Shown piece after piece: positions 48,593 through 62,194 of a stretch of 64,000 bases of DNA. Positions within the stretch are counted from its first letter, which is position 1. Every line of letters starts with the position of its first letter. The DNA lies in assembly GCA_905331475.1 (NCBI GenBank), contig CAJNYU010002702.1, positions 186,001 through 250,000 on the forward strand. Direction: 5' to 3'. The stretch comes from Rotaria socialis (Eukaryota > Rotifera > Eurotatoria > Philodinida > Philodinidae). The translations under genes were made by a program, and so were the position numbers. Under the pieces are notes generated by a model. The model did no database searches. It was not told where the DNA came from and saw only the letters and a program-made list of their open reading frames with translations.

Positions 48593-51256
48593 ATGTGCGA
48601 CAATCTTTCATTGTATAAAACATATATTCCACCATCAACATCACTTTCATCAATACAATCGACAACAATGTCTCCACAGTTTTATTCTGTGAATAATGAT
48701 GACGAACAACATCGTACATACACGAGCATCAAACGTAAATATTTAGGTATATATTAACCGATGAAATAAATTCTCGATAGTTGATTGAATTGAATCTAGT
48801 TAAACATAGAATCTGCATGATTTCTAAAAAAAATACACTTATTGTCATTTTAAAACTTATCCTATACTGATAGTTTATCTTCAAACAGCTTTAGTATGAT
48901 TGGAGTGATAAGAATGATTAGCTGAACCTATTATTTTTCGATATTGATTTTATTTATTCGAGATTATTCTTGAAATGCAAGAAATTATCGGTGATGATAC
49001 GTAAAGTTTTTTCTGTGTTGTCAACAAATTTGTTTCCTTAACGTACAATAATACAATAAGTAAAACTTTTGACTTCTAAAAAAATGTTTTGATTGTTCAA
49101 ATCTAAAGTTGAATGTGTATATATATATATTAGACTAGAACTATTATATTTTGTCAAATTCCATTACTTTTGTTTTCAACAAGAATTATTTAATAAAAAA
49201 TCTGCGTATTTGCCAATCATTACTTATGATTAGATAAAATTTTCATACTGTCAAGTAGTTGAAAATCATTTTTGATAGTTATTTATTTTCTTGACTAAAG
49301 TTTGATTTAATATTTCATCGAAATTTTTTATTTCGAAAAAAGCTAACCTGGAGATTTGACTTGATATTCGAAACGGTACAGTCTTCATGCTGAAGTACAC
49401 ATTGATTCGATCAGAAATATGAAATAAAATATGTTCAATTTGCTATTCCATTGGAAAGACGAAAAAATATATAATGTACTATTTTGGTCTCTTAATCTTA
49501 TGTTTTTATTTTATTACAATTTTTTTTTAAATATTTTAACTTATAATCTGATTTCGATTTTATTAAAAAGCAATAACTAATATTACTGGATATAATTATT
49601 GAAGAAAATTTGATTCTTGATGAGTGAGTATTAATCAAAATTTTTATGATAGTACGCGTTCTGCTTGAGTCTCGGTACAAATATTTATGAATAGAAGTTT
49701 AGCTGCTTGTCGTCCTATTTGTTTTTTAATTTTTTTGATCGAGTTAAATCTATAGAACCTCTTTTAATGCAGTAAACGTGTGAAATGTTTTTTTTTCAGT
49801 AAAATCTTACTTTAGACGCACCGTCACAGTCAAACGAGAAAAAGACGAAGTAATGAATCAGATTGTTAAATGAATACATATATTGCATCTAACATAATAT
49901 TAATGAAAGTTATGATTAGTTGAAAAATGAAAATTATTTTTCATTTATTTATTTATTTATTTAGATTATGAAGATAATAATCCATCATTAACAACTCTTG
50001 AGCATGTTTCAACAATGTATGACTGTAATAATAGTGATGAAGATGATGAAGAAGAAGAAGATGGCGACGATGATGATGATAATGACGATGATGATGATGA
50101 AGAAGGTAGTTCTGGTGATGATGGAGCCATAAGTGATGATGAATCAAATAATATAGATTCAATAACACGTGTAACAACACCTTGTACGATAACACAACGA
50201 CGTCATAGTGATACAAATCATACATCATCATCATCATTATCTTATGGTACACCAATAGTTAAACGTCGATGCACATATTCATCCATGCATGATGATGAAC
50301 AAAAACGTTCTGTTCTTGTTGAATCATATAGAAAATTACGTGGTGTTAAAAAACCTAAACTTCAAGTTAGTTTACTAATATGTAATTTAATAAAACGACT
50401 AGAAAAAACTTTTACAAAAACACCACCTTCATCAAGACAACAACCACAACAGCAACAGCAGCAGCAACAACAACAACTACAGTATTATCAACCGAGAACA
50501 ACATATCGTTCATCATCATCAGATAGTATTTATATGTCAACGTCATTACCGTCATCGTTAGGAAATGACGAAATTGAGACAACACCAATAAATCAACAGT
50601 ATTCTCCACCACACACGTCAAATTATGATTCAGATAATGTATTATTACCTGTTGGTGATTTGAGATCATCATCATCTTCAATGTATCATCCATCGTCAAC
50701 AGATGCATATTGGCTTGCTCAATCAAACTTTGCTATACCTGTTGTATCAACATCAGATGATGATGTTGATGTATCGTTGCAAGGTGGTGGTGATTATCTT
50801 GACTTAAGTGACAATACTCTTGCGTCTTCCTTTTCATCTTGTTCTTCATCATCTCCTTCTGTATCTTCATCTTTATCATCTTCATCTGAATTATTATTAT
50901 CACCACCACCACCACCACCACCACCATCATCATCATCGTCATCATCGTCATCATCGTCATCATCTATATCAAATGATTGTTGTTGTTCTTCAACATCATC
51001 TCCGGCAATAACAAAACTTCTCGTTGATACCAATAATAATCATAATAATAATAATGATGATTATTATGTTTATCATCATCATCATCAACAGCAACAGCAA
51101 CAACAACAACAGCATCATCAGCAACCTCACCGTCACCATGCTCAAATTCATTCAAATCAAGATTTACATTCTCATCATCATTCATCGATATCAGAACAAG
51201 CATTTTTTTATCATCATAGTGGAAATAATACCGTTGATATTATAACAACAGCGTGA
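48593..51256 (+). CDS. SERTA-domain-like protein with homopolymer tracts
   Basis: Two coding exons, 48593-48734 and 49965-51256, joined across a 1.23 kb intron in phase 1, give 477 aa. A TTTTAG acceptor and an in-frame stop just before the ATG indicate a 5' UTR intron and fix the start. Residues about 164-195 (SVLVESYRKLR, PKLQVSLLICNLIKRLEK) fit the SERTA consensus. SERTA proteins are transcriptional co-regulators that bind PHD/bromodomain proteins and E2F/DP or CDK4, such as Drosophila Taranis. The rest is low complexity: Asp/Glu (about 73-95), Gln, a long Ser region, Pro, a long poly-Ser, Asn and His/Gln runs. Nuclear localisation is likely. Parts of the long intron could hide a small exon. 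Confidence 0.72.
50900..50964. repeat. (CCA)n(TCA/TCG)n coding microsatellite
   Basis: Triplet run inside the SERTA-like gene that encodes consecutive Pro and then Ser tracts. It is probably length-variable between alleles. Confidence 0.85.
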
Positions 51257-52340
51257 CGTTCTCGTTTGTTTATCCATATCTATTTGTTGTGCATCTATTT
51301 CTTATTTATTTTTCTCTCTCTATTTCTTCGATCTGAATTTCTTTCTTCTTTTTGTTTTGTTTTTCTATTTCTCTATTGTCAAACGATAAATCTTTTTCTT
51401 CTTTATTACAAATTGAAAACAAACAAAATGAATACATGCTCATTTGCATGTGTATCTATGTAAGACAAGAGTATTGTCTGTGGTATTGAACTCGTATATA
51501 AAAATGATGTTTTGTTTTTGTTGATGTTGTTGATTATTCATTGCTTTTCTCTTTCGATTTGTGCCTCTGAATTTTGTTTTACAAACTCTTTCTCTCTTTC
51601 TCGATCTTTTTTTTCTATGAAATTTTCATTATAATGATTAAAGGAGAAGAATGGTAAAAAAACCAAAACTAAAACTGAAATATTTTGATTTATCCTGCTC
51701 GAATTTTTACGTTAGTTTTAAATGAATAGTTAGATCGTGAAGTCTATTAATAGCAAGCTATTATTTTTCAATATTAAATCTACATCTCTATTCTACGACT
51801 GTTATTAAGAGCTGACATATTTTCAAGGTAGAAAACGAAAAACTATTCCTCGATTTATTTAAGTCGACATCAACGATTGAACATAGTGTTTTTTTAATTT
51901 TAAGGTTAAACATAAGAAGCTTGTTTTGTTTTAGTCACTTTCGATTTACCTCTATCGATGCAAAGCGCCATCGAGCTCGTACAATAATCCATTGGACGAT
52001 TTATCTTAAAACTATTGACAGAAATCAATATTTTCGCCACCTTCCTTTTCCTACTCTCTTTGATAATAAATACACATATATCCACACGTACGTAAAAAAA
52101 TAAAGAACGGGAGAAAAAGGCACAGGGGGAATATCTGTCAACAACAGAACAGTAGTAACAATCAAATAGGTCGTCGAACGTCGTCGTCAATGATAATTAA
52201 TGCTTTGGGCATTCTATGCTTACTTTTACAAAACAATCGAGTCGTAAATAGGTTTTAGTTTTTTTTATTTTTGCTTCTCTTTGAGATATACTTCTTAACC
52301 GGTGATTCATTCTTGAAATGTAACTATATGATTATTGGCT
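51257..52340. other. Intergenic region between the SERTA gene and PLC-beta
   Basis: About 1.1 kb. The first part is T-rich and presumably the SERTA 3' UTR. The stretch 51950-52200 is less AT-rich and may be the PLC-beta promoter. No gene is supported. Confidence 0.45.
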
Positions 52341-54781
52341 ATGGCAGGATATCACGTGTCATCTCTAAAACCTAATGCAGTATCAGCTAATTTACGAGCT
52401 GGTACATTTGCATTGAAATGGACCGAAGACACCAATAAATCTGGGGTAATAAATATAAGTAGTTTATCAATTTAGAATTAATATCTCTTGGATTTGCTCT
52501 ATTTAGAGTCCAATTGCTGTTCATCTGTCTGTTGATCCCAAAGGCTTTTATTTGATTTGTCTAAATAAAATAACTAAAGTATGTATACATATAAACATGC
52601 CATTATCCTAGGAAAACAAAATCTTGTTATCATCAAATTTTTTTGTTTTGTTTTGTTTTGTTTTGAAGGATTCTGAATGTTTTGATATTACATTAATTCA
52701 TGATACTCGAACTGGTGCTGAAGTATCACTTCCTCGAGTAAAATCAACAAAATAATATACAATAAAAGTAAAACGGATTAAACGAAGCATGTTTTTATTT
52801 TATTTTTCAGGGTGCTATTGAAAATGATCAGATGAATATTGGTATTAAGGATGTTCCACTTTCATCAAAATGGCTTACAATCTATTATGGAAATACATTT
52901 GTACCTGATCGTGATTTACGTGTCATTCATTTTTTTTTTCCATCGGCAGCTATTGCTCGAGTATAGTATTACTTTAAGAGAAAATCAATAGGAACGATAA
53001 TCTTCTTTTATCTACTAAAGGAATGGACCGATAAGTTATTTCAATATGGGCATAATCCACTATTACGCAATTTATCTAGTTTGGATTGTCTTGAAAAAAT
53101 TCATTCAAGAATAGTTTTTGGTCTTGTTGATGATCGTTTCGATAAAAAAGCTATTTCAGTTCGCAAGTATTTATAGCAAATTTCTTTATTTTTTTTATTT
53201 CATCTATTTACTCTATTTAGTTTAATCCACTTTCTATGTAAATATAAAAGTGACTCAAATAAAGAAGCAAAAATTCTTAAAGCACTCGAATTGTTAGAAT
53301 TGCCATGCCGAACGGTAAATAATTGTGGATCATCAATATTATCAATTTTTTCCTATAGTTTTATTTATTTTTTCATAAAAACTCTTTTTATGATTATAGG
53401 AAAGTGTTATTGATCCTGATCAATTTACATTTAATAAATTTATTCGTTTCTACATGCAACTTATGGAACGTCATGAAATTGATAAAATATTTGATGCAAC
53501 GTAAGAATTTTTGTTTTCTATTGAAAACGTTTTTTTTAAAATTTTCATTCATAATCAAGATTTGAAATCGATAGAAACAAAAGTATTCTAGCCATTGCAC
53601 CGTAAGAATAATGATTCGAATCCTAAACATATTTATTCACAGTTACACTAGTGCGGTGCATGCTTTTTGTTTCGTTATTGAGTTTTAGCATGATATATCG
53701 ATATCTACATAGAATTTCTATCTATGTGTTTAAGACATAGTTCAATACGATTATTATTATTATTGCTTTGTTTTATTAGAGGTGGAAAGCATCGAAGATA
53801 CCTGAGCTGGGAGAAAGTAAAAGATTTTATTGTAAAGCAGAATGATGCACGCGGTGGTGCATTTGGCATGGATTATTATGATCAAAAAGCTAAAGATCTA
53901 GTTAAAAAATATACACAACATGATGAACATTTTATGCAAAAAGGTTTGGTTTATTCTTGCTTCGTTTTATAACTATCTAAAATAATAAAACTATTGTTCC
54001 ACATTTACATGATAGGAATGAACGATGAATCATTTCTTCGATATTTACTTAGCTTTGATAATTTAATTGTCGATCCAGCAAAATATGATCTTTGTATGGA
54101 TATGGATAAACCTTTAGCACATTATTTTATTGCATCATCACATAATACATATTTGATAGGTTCGTTTGTTTGTCTAAAATGAAAATAATATTTTTCTTAT
54201 GTCAAATCATCTGTCGTCTAGGATCACAATTAACTGGTCGTGCTAGCGCCGAAATCTATCGACAAGCATTGCTAACTGGATGTCGATGTATTGAATTAGA
54301 TGTTGTTGATTCAGAGAAAAACGATGAACCAGAAATAAAACATAAAAATACACCTGTTCGTCCAGTACCATTTATACAAGTTATCTTAGCTATTCGCGAA
54401 TCTGCATTTAAAGTCAGTCCGTATCCAGTGATACTTTCGCTTGAAAATCATTGCAGGTTTGAAAAGAATTGAGCTTTTAAAATATTATTCTTGTCGTTTA
54501 TTTTCTTTTTTATGCATAGTTCTCGAGTTCAAACTAAAATGGCTCAATATTTAGTTGATGTATTCGGCGAATATCTCATTACAAAACCACTAGAAAGTCA
54601 TCCGATAGAAGATAATCGTCCATTACCAAGTCCTAATGATTTTAAATATAAAATATTAATTAAAAACAAAAAAATTCATCAAAGTACAACTTCAAAATCA
54701 ACTAATCCTAGTGAACAAGTAACTGTACAAAAATTAGACTCAACAATAACAAATGTCAGTGATCAAAATATTGGTTTATAC

Positions 54782-54813
<32 letters not shown>

Positions 54814-57800
54814 TTCTACTCAATCATGTTCTACAAATCTTTCGAATGCTACTGGCTCTCGTAGAGGAACAATTGAATATGATTTTCGTCATAGCTCACA
54901 ATCGACTGAATTTGATCCACATTCAATCACTGATAATAATCCCAATGGTAGTCTTATTGACGATGATGATAGTTTTTCTGATGACGACGATACTATGTCA
55001 CCAACAAATAATGACCTGAAGACAAATGATTTAAATATGAATTCAAATCCTACGGAAAATTTACAGTCCGATCAAACGAAAGTTGCGATAAATAATTTAT
55101 CAAATCCAACCAGTACTAATACTAAAACAGAATCAAAAGCAACACAAGCGATGTCTGGCCTTGTTCATTATGTCGTACCTGTACGATTTTTTAATTTTGC
55201 ACGATCAGAAGAACGTAATCGAAGCTATGAAATATCATCATTTAGTGAAGATAAAGCACAAAATTTAATTCGCGAGTATGCTCGAGAATTCGTTGCCTAT
55301 AATCAACGACAATTGAGTAGAATATATCCTCGTGGTACACGTTTTGATTCAAGTAATTATAATCCATATTTGTTTTGGCCAGTTGGTTGCCAAATGGTTG
55401 CGTTAAACTATCAAACATTAGGTAACAAAAACAAAACATTTTGAAATCTTTTTTCTGAAGAATTAATAAATCAATTTTCTTTTAGATACTTCAATGCAAA
55501 TTAATTTAGGTTTATTTTCATTTAATGGTGGCTGTGGTTATGTAGAAAAGCCAGCATCATTATGTCAATCAACTGGCTCTTTCGATCCAAAAGGTCGATT
55601 TAGTGTTGAAAATGTTGTTGGCTATCAGATCGATATAAAAGTTATATCTGGCCAATTTTTATGTCAAGATCGTGAGCCAACTTATGTTGATATTGAAATG
55701 TATGGACTTTATGCTGATGCATCGAAAAGAAATGAATATCGTTTACGCGCCAAACGATGGAATGGTTTTCAAGCTGCTTATGATGATACTGAAGTTGAAG
55801 TCGGTGAATTTTCTATTCGATTTTCAAAAGTTATTTTACCTGAAATGGCAGCACTTCGCTTTGCGGTTTCTGAAGAAGATGGAACATTTATTGGACAAAG
55901 TTTTATACCAGTTGCTCATTTACGTCCTGGTTATCGTCATATTGCTTTGCGAAATCAAATGAATATTCCAGTTCAATCATCGAGCTTATTTATATATATC
56001 CGCAAAGATGTTCACGTTGATGCTGAAAATAAAGAATTAATTGATCAATTAGTATCACCAAAAACTGCTCCAACTGTAGTAAAAGAACAGCAACAAGCAA
56101 AACGAACTAAAACTAAACTACTATCTGAACAACGTTCCCAATCATTTGGAGATTTAAATACAACTAGAAAAATTTCCGATGATGAAAAAAAGTCTTCTAC
56201 TCATCACAGTGATTTTCCATCCGATGCTGCTATACGAAATCATTATCCATCGACTACAGAAATTAATTCTCCAATACTAGGATATAATAAGAAACAATAT
56301 CAATCAACGCCAATTGTTGACGCAAATTGGTATCGAAATCAATTGATTGCTTCCAGTCAATTTCATGACGAGGAACGTTTGTGTAAAGAAATGTCATTGT
56401 TTAATGTTGAAGAAACAAAACCGTTCAAACGAAAACGAGAAACCATTGAAGTTAAAACACGTCGTTTTTCACTAGACTATGCCAAGGTATTGATTGACAG
56501 TAAAAAATATGAGGAAAAAAACGTTTCTCGTTCATATAAATTTTCATATTCATAAACAAAGTTGTCGGCTAGGCAATAAAAAGGAAACGAATCTAACTAC
56601 TTCTTATTTTTTCCAATCTTGTCTTACATTTTAAAGAAAACTAGAGATTGTTTTTTATTCTTTTTACTTGAAATGTATCTTTAGTTTAATTATCTAAACT
56701 ACTTTGTTTTGATTCGTATAGAAAATTCAAGATGAAGAAGACCGATTTAAAAAATGTCTCTACCTTCAATGTAATGCAATGCATACATTGCTGAAAAAAC
56801 CAATCAATCATTGGAATAGTTCACAACTAACTACGACAAATAGTTGTACATCAAGTTTAGTTCATCAAAGATTTATTAGTGATGTAGGAGATTAATAAAT
56901 TCATCAATTTATTAATATTTTCATTGTCATGTTTTTTTTTTATCTAGGAAGTGAAACAAGGTGAAACACGTCTACTTGATCTTTATTCCAGTAAATTTCA
57001 TTCACAAAATGAAATAGAATATAGATTATCCAAAGAAGTTCGTTGATTTCACCGGGGTGTCTTTTTCTCGTTTGCAAGCGAATCTTTATTTATTGTTCTA
57101 GTACTATAATGAATTAGAAAAATATGTAAACGATTATTATACGAAGCAATTAAATCAAATTAATAACATCTTGAAACAGTAAGTAAAAACTCTCAAAGAT
57201 AGAATATTATTGGTTTCAATTGAACAGAGTGAAGTTTTGTCTTTTTTCTGCCATAAAATTGGCAAGCATGCTTTGAAGAATATCATTATGTTTAAATTTC
57301 TCTAGCTACACAGCTCAAAATGCTTGTTATGTTTTTTCTTGATTGCGTGAGTAATGGAATTTTATCTGTCTAAATTATTGCCAAATGTGTCATCAATTAC
57401 CATTGATATTTATTTTTTACCCGTTGTTTGTATGAAAATGTTTTTGTATGCAATTGAACTTTTCTGCTTTCTTTATCTCATTTTTCACACGTTCGTCCGT
57501 GTCTTGATATGTGAAATTTTGTCTAACCTTCGCAATATTTTATATAAATTAATGATTGAATTTCTTTTTTAAATTTAGTGAACAAGAAAAAGTAAAAGAA
57601 GATGTCCGAATACAAATGAGAACTGAAACAAAGCGAGCAATGACGACCGAAACGGACAGGTAGTTTTTTTTCTTTAAATAGTATATATTATGTTTTTATT
57701 ATTCTCCGTATTCCTCTAGAGAAAAAATTGCCAATTTAAAAGAAAAAATTCGTCAATTAAATATTGAAGCTGGCGCTTTAGCAGTTCGAAAAGTATATAT

Positions 57801-58330
57801 TGTTGAATTTCTTTTACATATCATGAATAATTATTTTTAACTTTAGTTGCAAGAAATGCATGAAAAAGTAGAGAAGAAAATTCGAACGAATTTACAAAAA
57901 ACATTGCATAAACTTCATGAGAAAAAAGACTTTGTAACTGAGGAAATTTTTTATTCAAATTTTCTAACTTGTCTTTTTCTTTATTATTATTTAGGAAACA
58001 AAAAATCGTTTTACTTTCTATTCAAATCAACTAAATGATGTAAAATTTCGATTACAACGTGATATATATGGTGCCGAATATCATGGTGCGAGGGATGATT
58101 CTGTGACAATATCATATCGTTCCACAATAACGACAAGTGCTTCACTTTCTGCTATATCCGATCATCATCAAATGCCAGCTACTTCATCGGATTTTATCAC
58201 AGCGTCATCACCATCGAATCAACTCCCAAGACGACAAACTATAAACAACCCCAATGCTATGATTAGTCAATTAGGTCATGATGAATTCATGCACTATTTA
58301 AATCAAACGACTGAGTCAACTCAACTTTAA
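52341..58330 (+). CDS. PLCB: Phosphoinositide phospholipase C beta
   Basis: Nineteen exons give 1362 aa: 52341-52445, 52507-52578, 52669-52737, 52811-52960, 53021-53166, 53221-53314, 53400-53500, 53780-53943, 54016-54159, 54222-54456, 54520-55421, 55486-56486, 56722-56883, 56948-57037, 57102-57178, 57579-57659, 57720-57792, 57847-57933, 57995-58330. Order: PH-like, EF-hand, X half-barrel, X-Y linker, Y half-barrel, C2, C-terminal coiled coil. Catalytic and calcium residues are present: H343 and N344 in SSHNTYL, E373/D375 in IELD, H389 in EIKHKNT, E423 in SLENHC. The linker has a poly-Ala tract and acidic runs, which normally occlude the active site. Y-box [15 protein letters not shown] is intact. 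The long basic coiled coil ([18 protein letters not shown]) identifies the Gq-activated beta class. It cleaves PIP2 to IP3 and diacylglycerol. The exon 12 donor at 56487 is inferred. Read-through would give a stop at 56553. Confidence 0.94.
54785..54812. repeat. (CAG)n coding repeat encoding poly-Ala
   Basis: GCA/CAG run in the PLC-beta X-Y linker, read in the alanine frame. Confidence 0.85.
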
Positions 58331-60054
58331 ATGTATAGCATCAGCCGTTAATTTGAAATTTCCTTTTTTTGCAGCTGCCATGAGGGCGATTGTGATTTTT
58401 CTGCCTCCCTCCATTTGTTTTTTAATATTTAGTTTGATAATTAAATGGAATTTTATGTGCTCGTGTGTGTGTTTCGCAGTTTTCCTTTTTGGTTTTTCGG
58501 GTTATGCTGTATGGTAAAACGCAGTGATTTGTCTTTCGATTATTTAAACTTTGAATTCGCGTGCATGTAAATATAGATTCAAAAAATGAATTGTAATTCT
58601 TATTTTTTGTTCTGTTCATGTTCTTTCATATGATCATATTGTATTGCATCTATTTATCATATGTACAATAGTTGATCAGACATTCGTCTACAGAAGCAAC
58701 TATTAAATTCAAGATTATAGATTTTAATGGATATTTTAATTAATAAACTATAATAAAATTTCATTCATAGAATTTATAGCTGAGACAGATCGAGTAGATG
58801 GGACATTGTATCTATTTACTGGTTAATTGGTGATGCTAGTGGAAATTTGATAAATTCTTATTCCAAAATTGATTGAATATTGCAAGTTATTGTTCGCGTC
58901 AATGGCGTATTGAATCGTTTGCAAAGCTTGAACAAATACGATACGAGTGTACCAATAGGCTGAGTTAAATTTGTGATTTATAATGATGAAAAAGAAGCAA
59001 GTTTTTTATTTTTGTTTGATCATGTATAGCAAAAAAAGAAATACATACTCGATCAGTCAATGAGTGTTTTTGATTGCTAGATCATATTTGATTTCTCTTT
59101 CTTTTGTATTTTCAAATGTACTCATACTAATACTCATGTATCAAATAAAGTATTTAAGAAATACGTTGGAGAATCTAGTTATTTATGTATGATTTAAAGT
59201 CGAATACTATTGGGCATTTTAAAATTAGGTAAATAGAATATGACTGGAATATATATTTTGTTGAAATGCTTGTAAATCACTCTCCATAAATATATTATTG
59301 AATGTTATTGTAGTAAAATTCAAACATATAACAGATATGTGATGATCTTACTTATCTATTTAGGTTGCAAGTACATATTCGAAAAGTGAAACTTTAGAAT
59401 TTGTTTTATGTCGTAATCAATTCTTTTCTATTGTTAAAGATTTAGAATATTACCTGAAATTAACTGTTATGATGTGATCTCTTTTCACGTTTACGCAAAT
59501 TATATCTAAAACGTATATTCAAGTAGATTTAAAATAAACCAGAATTAGTTCTTGGATTTTTCGAATTAAACTTCTTATGTAGAACATTGTATGTTGTTAT
59601 TTTTCGCTTATTTATGTCAAACTGTCTCGAAAATATTACTTTTAAAATGATGAATACATAATTTTAAGAGCTACTGCCGTAAACAAAAAGACCAACAGAA
59701 TCTTTTGTGAACAGCGGTGAAAGGTAAAGAGGTTGCAGTATAAAATCTGGCGTGCACGTAAAGCATCACCATGCTCCTCTACGCGTGTAAAATGTGCTGT
59801 CATGCGCATCTTCCTTTTTTTTTTATCTAGACATATATGACTAATAATTAGTGAAAAGTAATATGTTTTTATGAATCATCTACGTTCGTGTTGGTTTTTG
59901 TCTCTGGCATGGATTTTTCATTGTAATCATCGGATTACACCATCTACAGATATGAGTATAAGTTTATGTCAATATTCAGTTTCGTTACATTCACAGTCAC
60001 AATACTACAATTAACACGGCTCTTTCTTCGAGCATTTCAATGATTGTGAAATGA
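58331..60054. other. Intergenic region downstream of PLC-beta
   Basis: About 1.7 kb, AT-rich. An AATAAACTATAATAAAA cluster near 58741-58757 is the likely PLC-beta poly(A) region. A short frame from about 59871 (MNHLRSCWFLSLAWIFH) has a hydrophobic start and could be a first exon of the broken gene that follows, but I could not join it. Confidence 0.4.
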
Positions 60055-61553
60055 GAACATCAAAGACGAGAAATTCTTGTTACAGAAGGTGATAGTGTTG
60101 ATACAATTTACCAGACTATTCTTGCAGCATTTGGACTGCAAACATACGATAATATTTATGAATATCAAGTTCAATTTTATCATCAACAATATGAAACGTT
60201 TATCTATTTGTATGAACAAACATCAGATGAATTTCAAAAGCTAGTGCATGAATTATTGATCCGGTCTGCCAACCATAAGAAAGAAAACGAAAAGTGCCTC
60301 ATGGTTGTACCCAAAATGGCAACAGGGTAGGTACTTGAATGATTATACGTATTCTATGCTTTTGATCTATACTTATATGCTAAATGATGATAATTATTGT
60401 TTGTTCATATAGCAGATGGCATGAATCTAGGAGATGTACAGACTCAAACTGAAAATGAATCAAGCCATTTTCAAGCTAATACTACACAAAACTCATTTCA
60501 GCAAAATAATACGGGTAAGAATTTTTATTCAAACCGCCAACAATCGGATTATCTTCCAATCGAAGATGGTATTTATAATTGATTTCATAAATCGACATAT
60601 ATGAAATGATGTACTGTTCTTTATCTGTAAATAGCTCAGCTCATTCAAACTTCTATTAGATTTTCAGCTGATCTTGGCAATAAACAAAGATTTCAATATG
60701 CAAGTGATGCGATAATACGAAAGGATGATGGGTAAACGCATTTTTCATTTATGTTTATCTAGAGAAAAAAGTCTCGCAAATGGAATATACGACTACGTAA
60801 GATATTTATTATGTCTATTTTATATTTTGTCTTTCAGAATTCAAGATAGAGTAGTCAACCGTCGTGATTGACCAGGAATAAAAAATCAGCCGTTAATTCC
60901 ATTTATTCAAAGCAAATTTGATGTTCAATCAAACTGCTATATTTTGTGTCGCTGGCAGTCGGGTGTTCCGTTTCCACGACGGTCTTTGAAGCGTCTCAAT
61001 TTGTCTTCAAATGAGCTTCATATCGGCTGTGTCCTTCGTTGTGGAGAGACAGAAGCTTCATACTGTATTTCGAGTATGGCCACAGCGAGTAGAAAAATAA
61101 TTGATTTTATTTTGATTCCTGTACAACAAAATTTATTTATTTTAGATCCACGCAAAAACACGCATCCTAAAGTGAACGAAACATTAATATCATCGAAGTT
61201 TGACCTAAAGAAAATGTTCGCTTGCTATTATTATCGATTGTATTGTATAATTGTACGATTACTATAAAAGATTCAAAAACAAAAACGAGTGTGTTCAGTA
61301 TAGTTAAATTTAAAATGCTCAAAAACAGTATTATTCAATCGTCGCATTGCAAATACCTAATAAATACTTTAAAGATTTAGCTGACTTTAAATCTCTCATA
61401 TTTCGGAAGGCAGCACAGATTTTAATGTTGCTATACATAAAGTATTTCTCTATGTCTTTCTCGAAAATAGAAAACTAGTAATTACATTGTTATTGAAAGA
61501 CGAAACAAATAAAGGTTTGACGTTATTTCATGCAAAAGCAATAGATCGAAGTT
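60055..61553 (+). pseudogene. Degenerate multi-exon gene of unknown family
   Basis: Coding-like blocks: 60055-60326 (GDSVDTIYQTILAAFGLQTY, then FQKLVHELLIRSA), about 60415-60512 (DVQTQTENESSHFQ), 60637-60733 (TSIRFSADLGNKQRFQYASD) and from 60839 (DRVVNRRD, then after a stop PLIPFIQSKFDVQSN). The second to fourth blocks join in phase across GTAAG-type introns. The first cannot be joined to the second without a frameshift. A TGA at 60869-60871 interrupts the fourth block, whose frame otherwise runs to 61267. A further frame at about 61395-61553 (ENRKLVITLLLKDETNKG) looks faintly ankyrin-like. The first block might be a ubiquitin-like or PB1-like fold, which is a guess. I do not recognise the family. 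The exon pattern suggests a recently inactivated gene, but an unrecognised intron over the TGA is possible. Confidence 0.5.
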
Positions 61554-62194
61554 AATGCGAATCAGGTTTACTCAAATCACTAGAATCGACATGTAAACTT
61601 TAAAAATAAATATACATCATAAACCGTTACATTATCATACTGAATAGGTGAATGATTCTTAACAGAAAATATACACGAGAAACTTCTATTCGTTTGCAAT
61701 TAAAATTTATATATCTATACTATAGACTATTGTACTTTATTTATGATTTCCACTTGATGACATGATGTTGAATAAGTATAGTAGCAGAGTTGAAATCATC
61801 TAATAAAGTCCTTTGAACAACATAGAAATCTGTATAGTGGATGAATAGAAAAGCGAAAACTACTCACATTAAGAATATTTCCTTCAATCATATAGAACAA
61901 TAAAATATAGTTATGCAATCTAAATCTATTCACGTTCGATAATCTTAATTAGTTCTCTTTAGTTATCAGAAAGAATTGTGTACACGAAAACAATTGAGTT
62001 AAACGTCATGCAGAAAAACAGTTTATACTTTATCAAATTATGATAAAAATCATTGTAAATAGGTATTTTTTAAATTTATTACATATATTAAAAATAAATC
62101 AAATGCATACGAGCATACACACATCGAAATTTTTTGATCATTTTGCTTTATTACAATAATCACTTCAACTAATAAAGAAATAAAGATGGCTCAT
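61554..62194. other. Intergenic region before the CCDC22 3' end
   Basis: About 640 bp, AT-rich, no supported gene. The right part should contain the CCDC22 3' UTR. Confidence 0.5.

Noticed and set aside
50733-51245. Several long overlapping ORFs of Met/Thr, Val/Asp or His/Tyr repeats on both strands
   Set aside because: These are shadow frames of the triplet repeats in the SERTA-like gene.
53605-53625. GATTCGAATCC resembling a tRNA B box
   Set aside because: No matching A box, acceptor stem or anticodon arm could be laid out around it, and it lies within a PLC-beta intron.
56487-56555. Alternative end of PLC-beta at the stop at 56553-56555
   Set aside because: An AAG/GTATTG donor joins in phase to coding exons with the C-terminal coiled coil typical of PLC-beta, so the longer form is preferred. 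Alternative use cannot be excluded.
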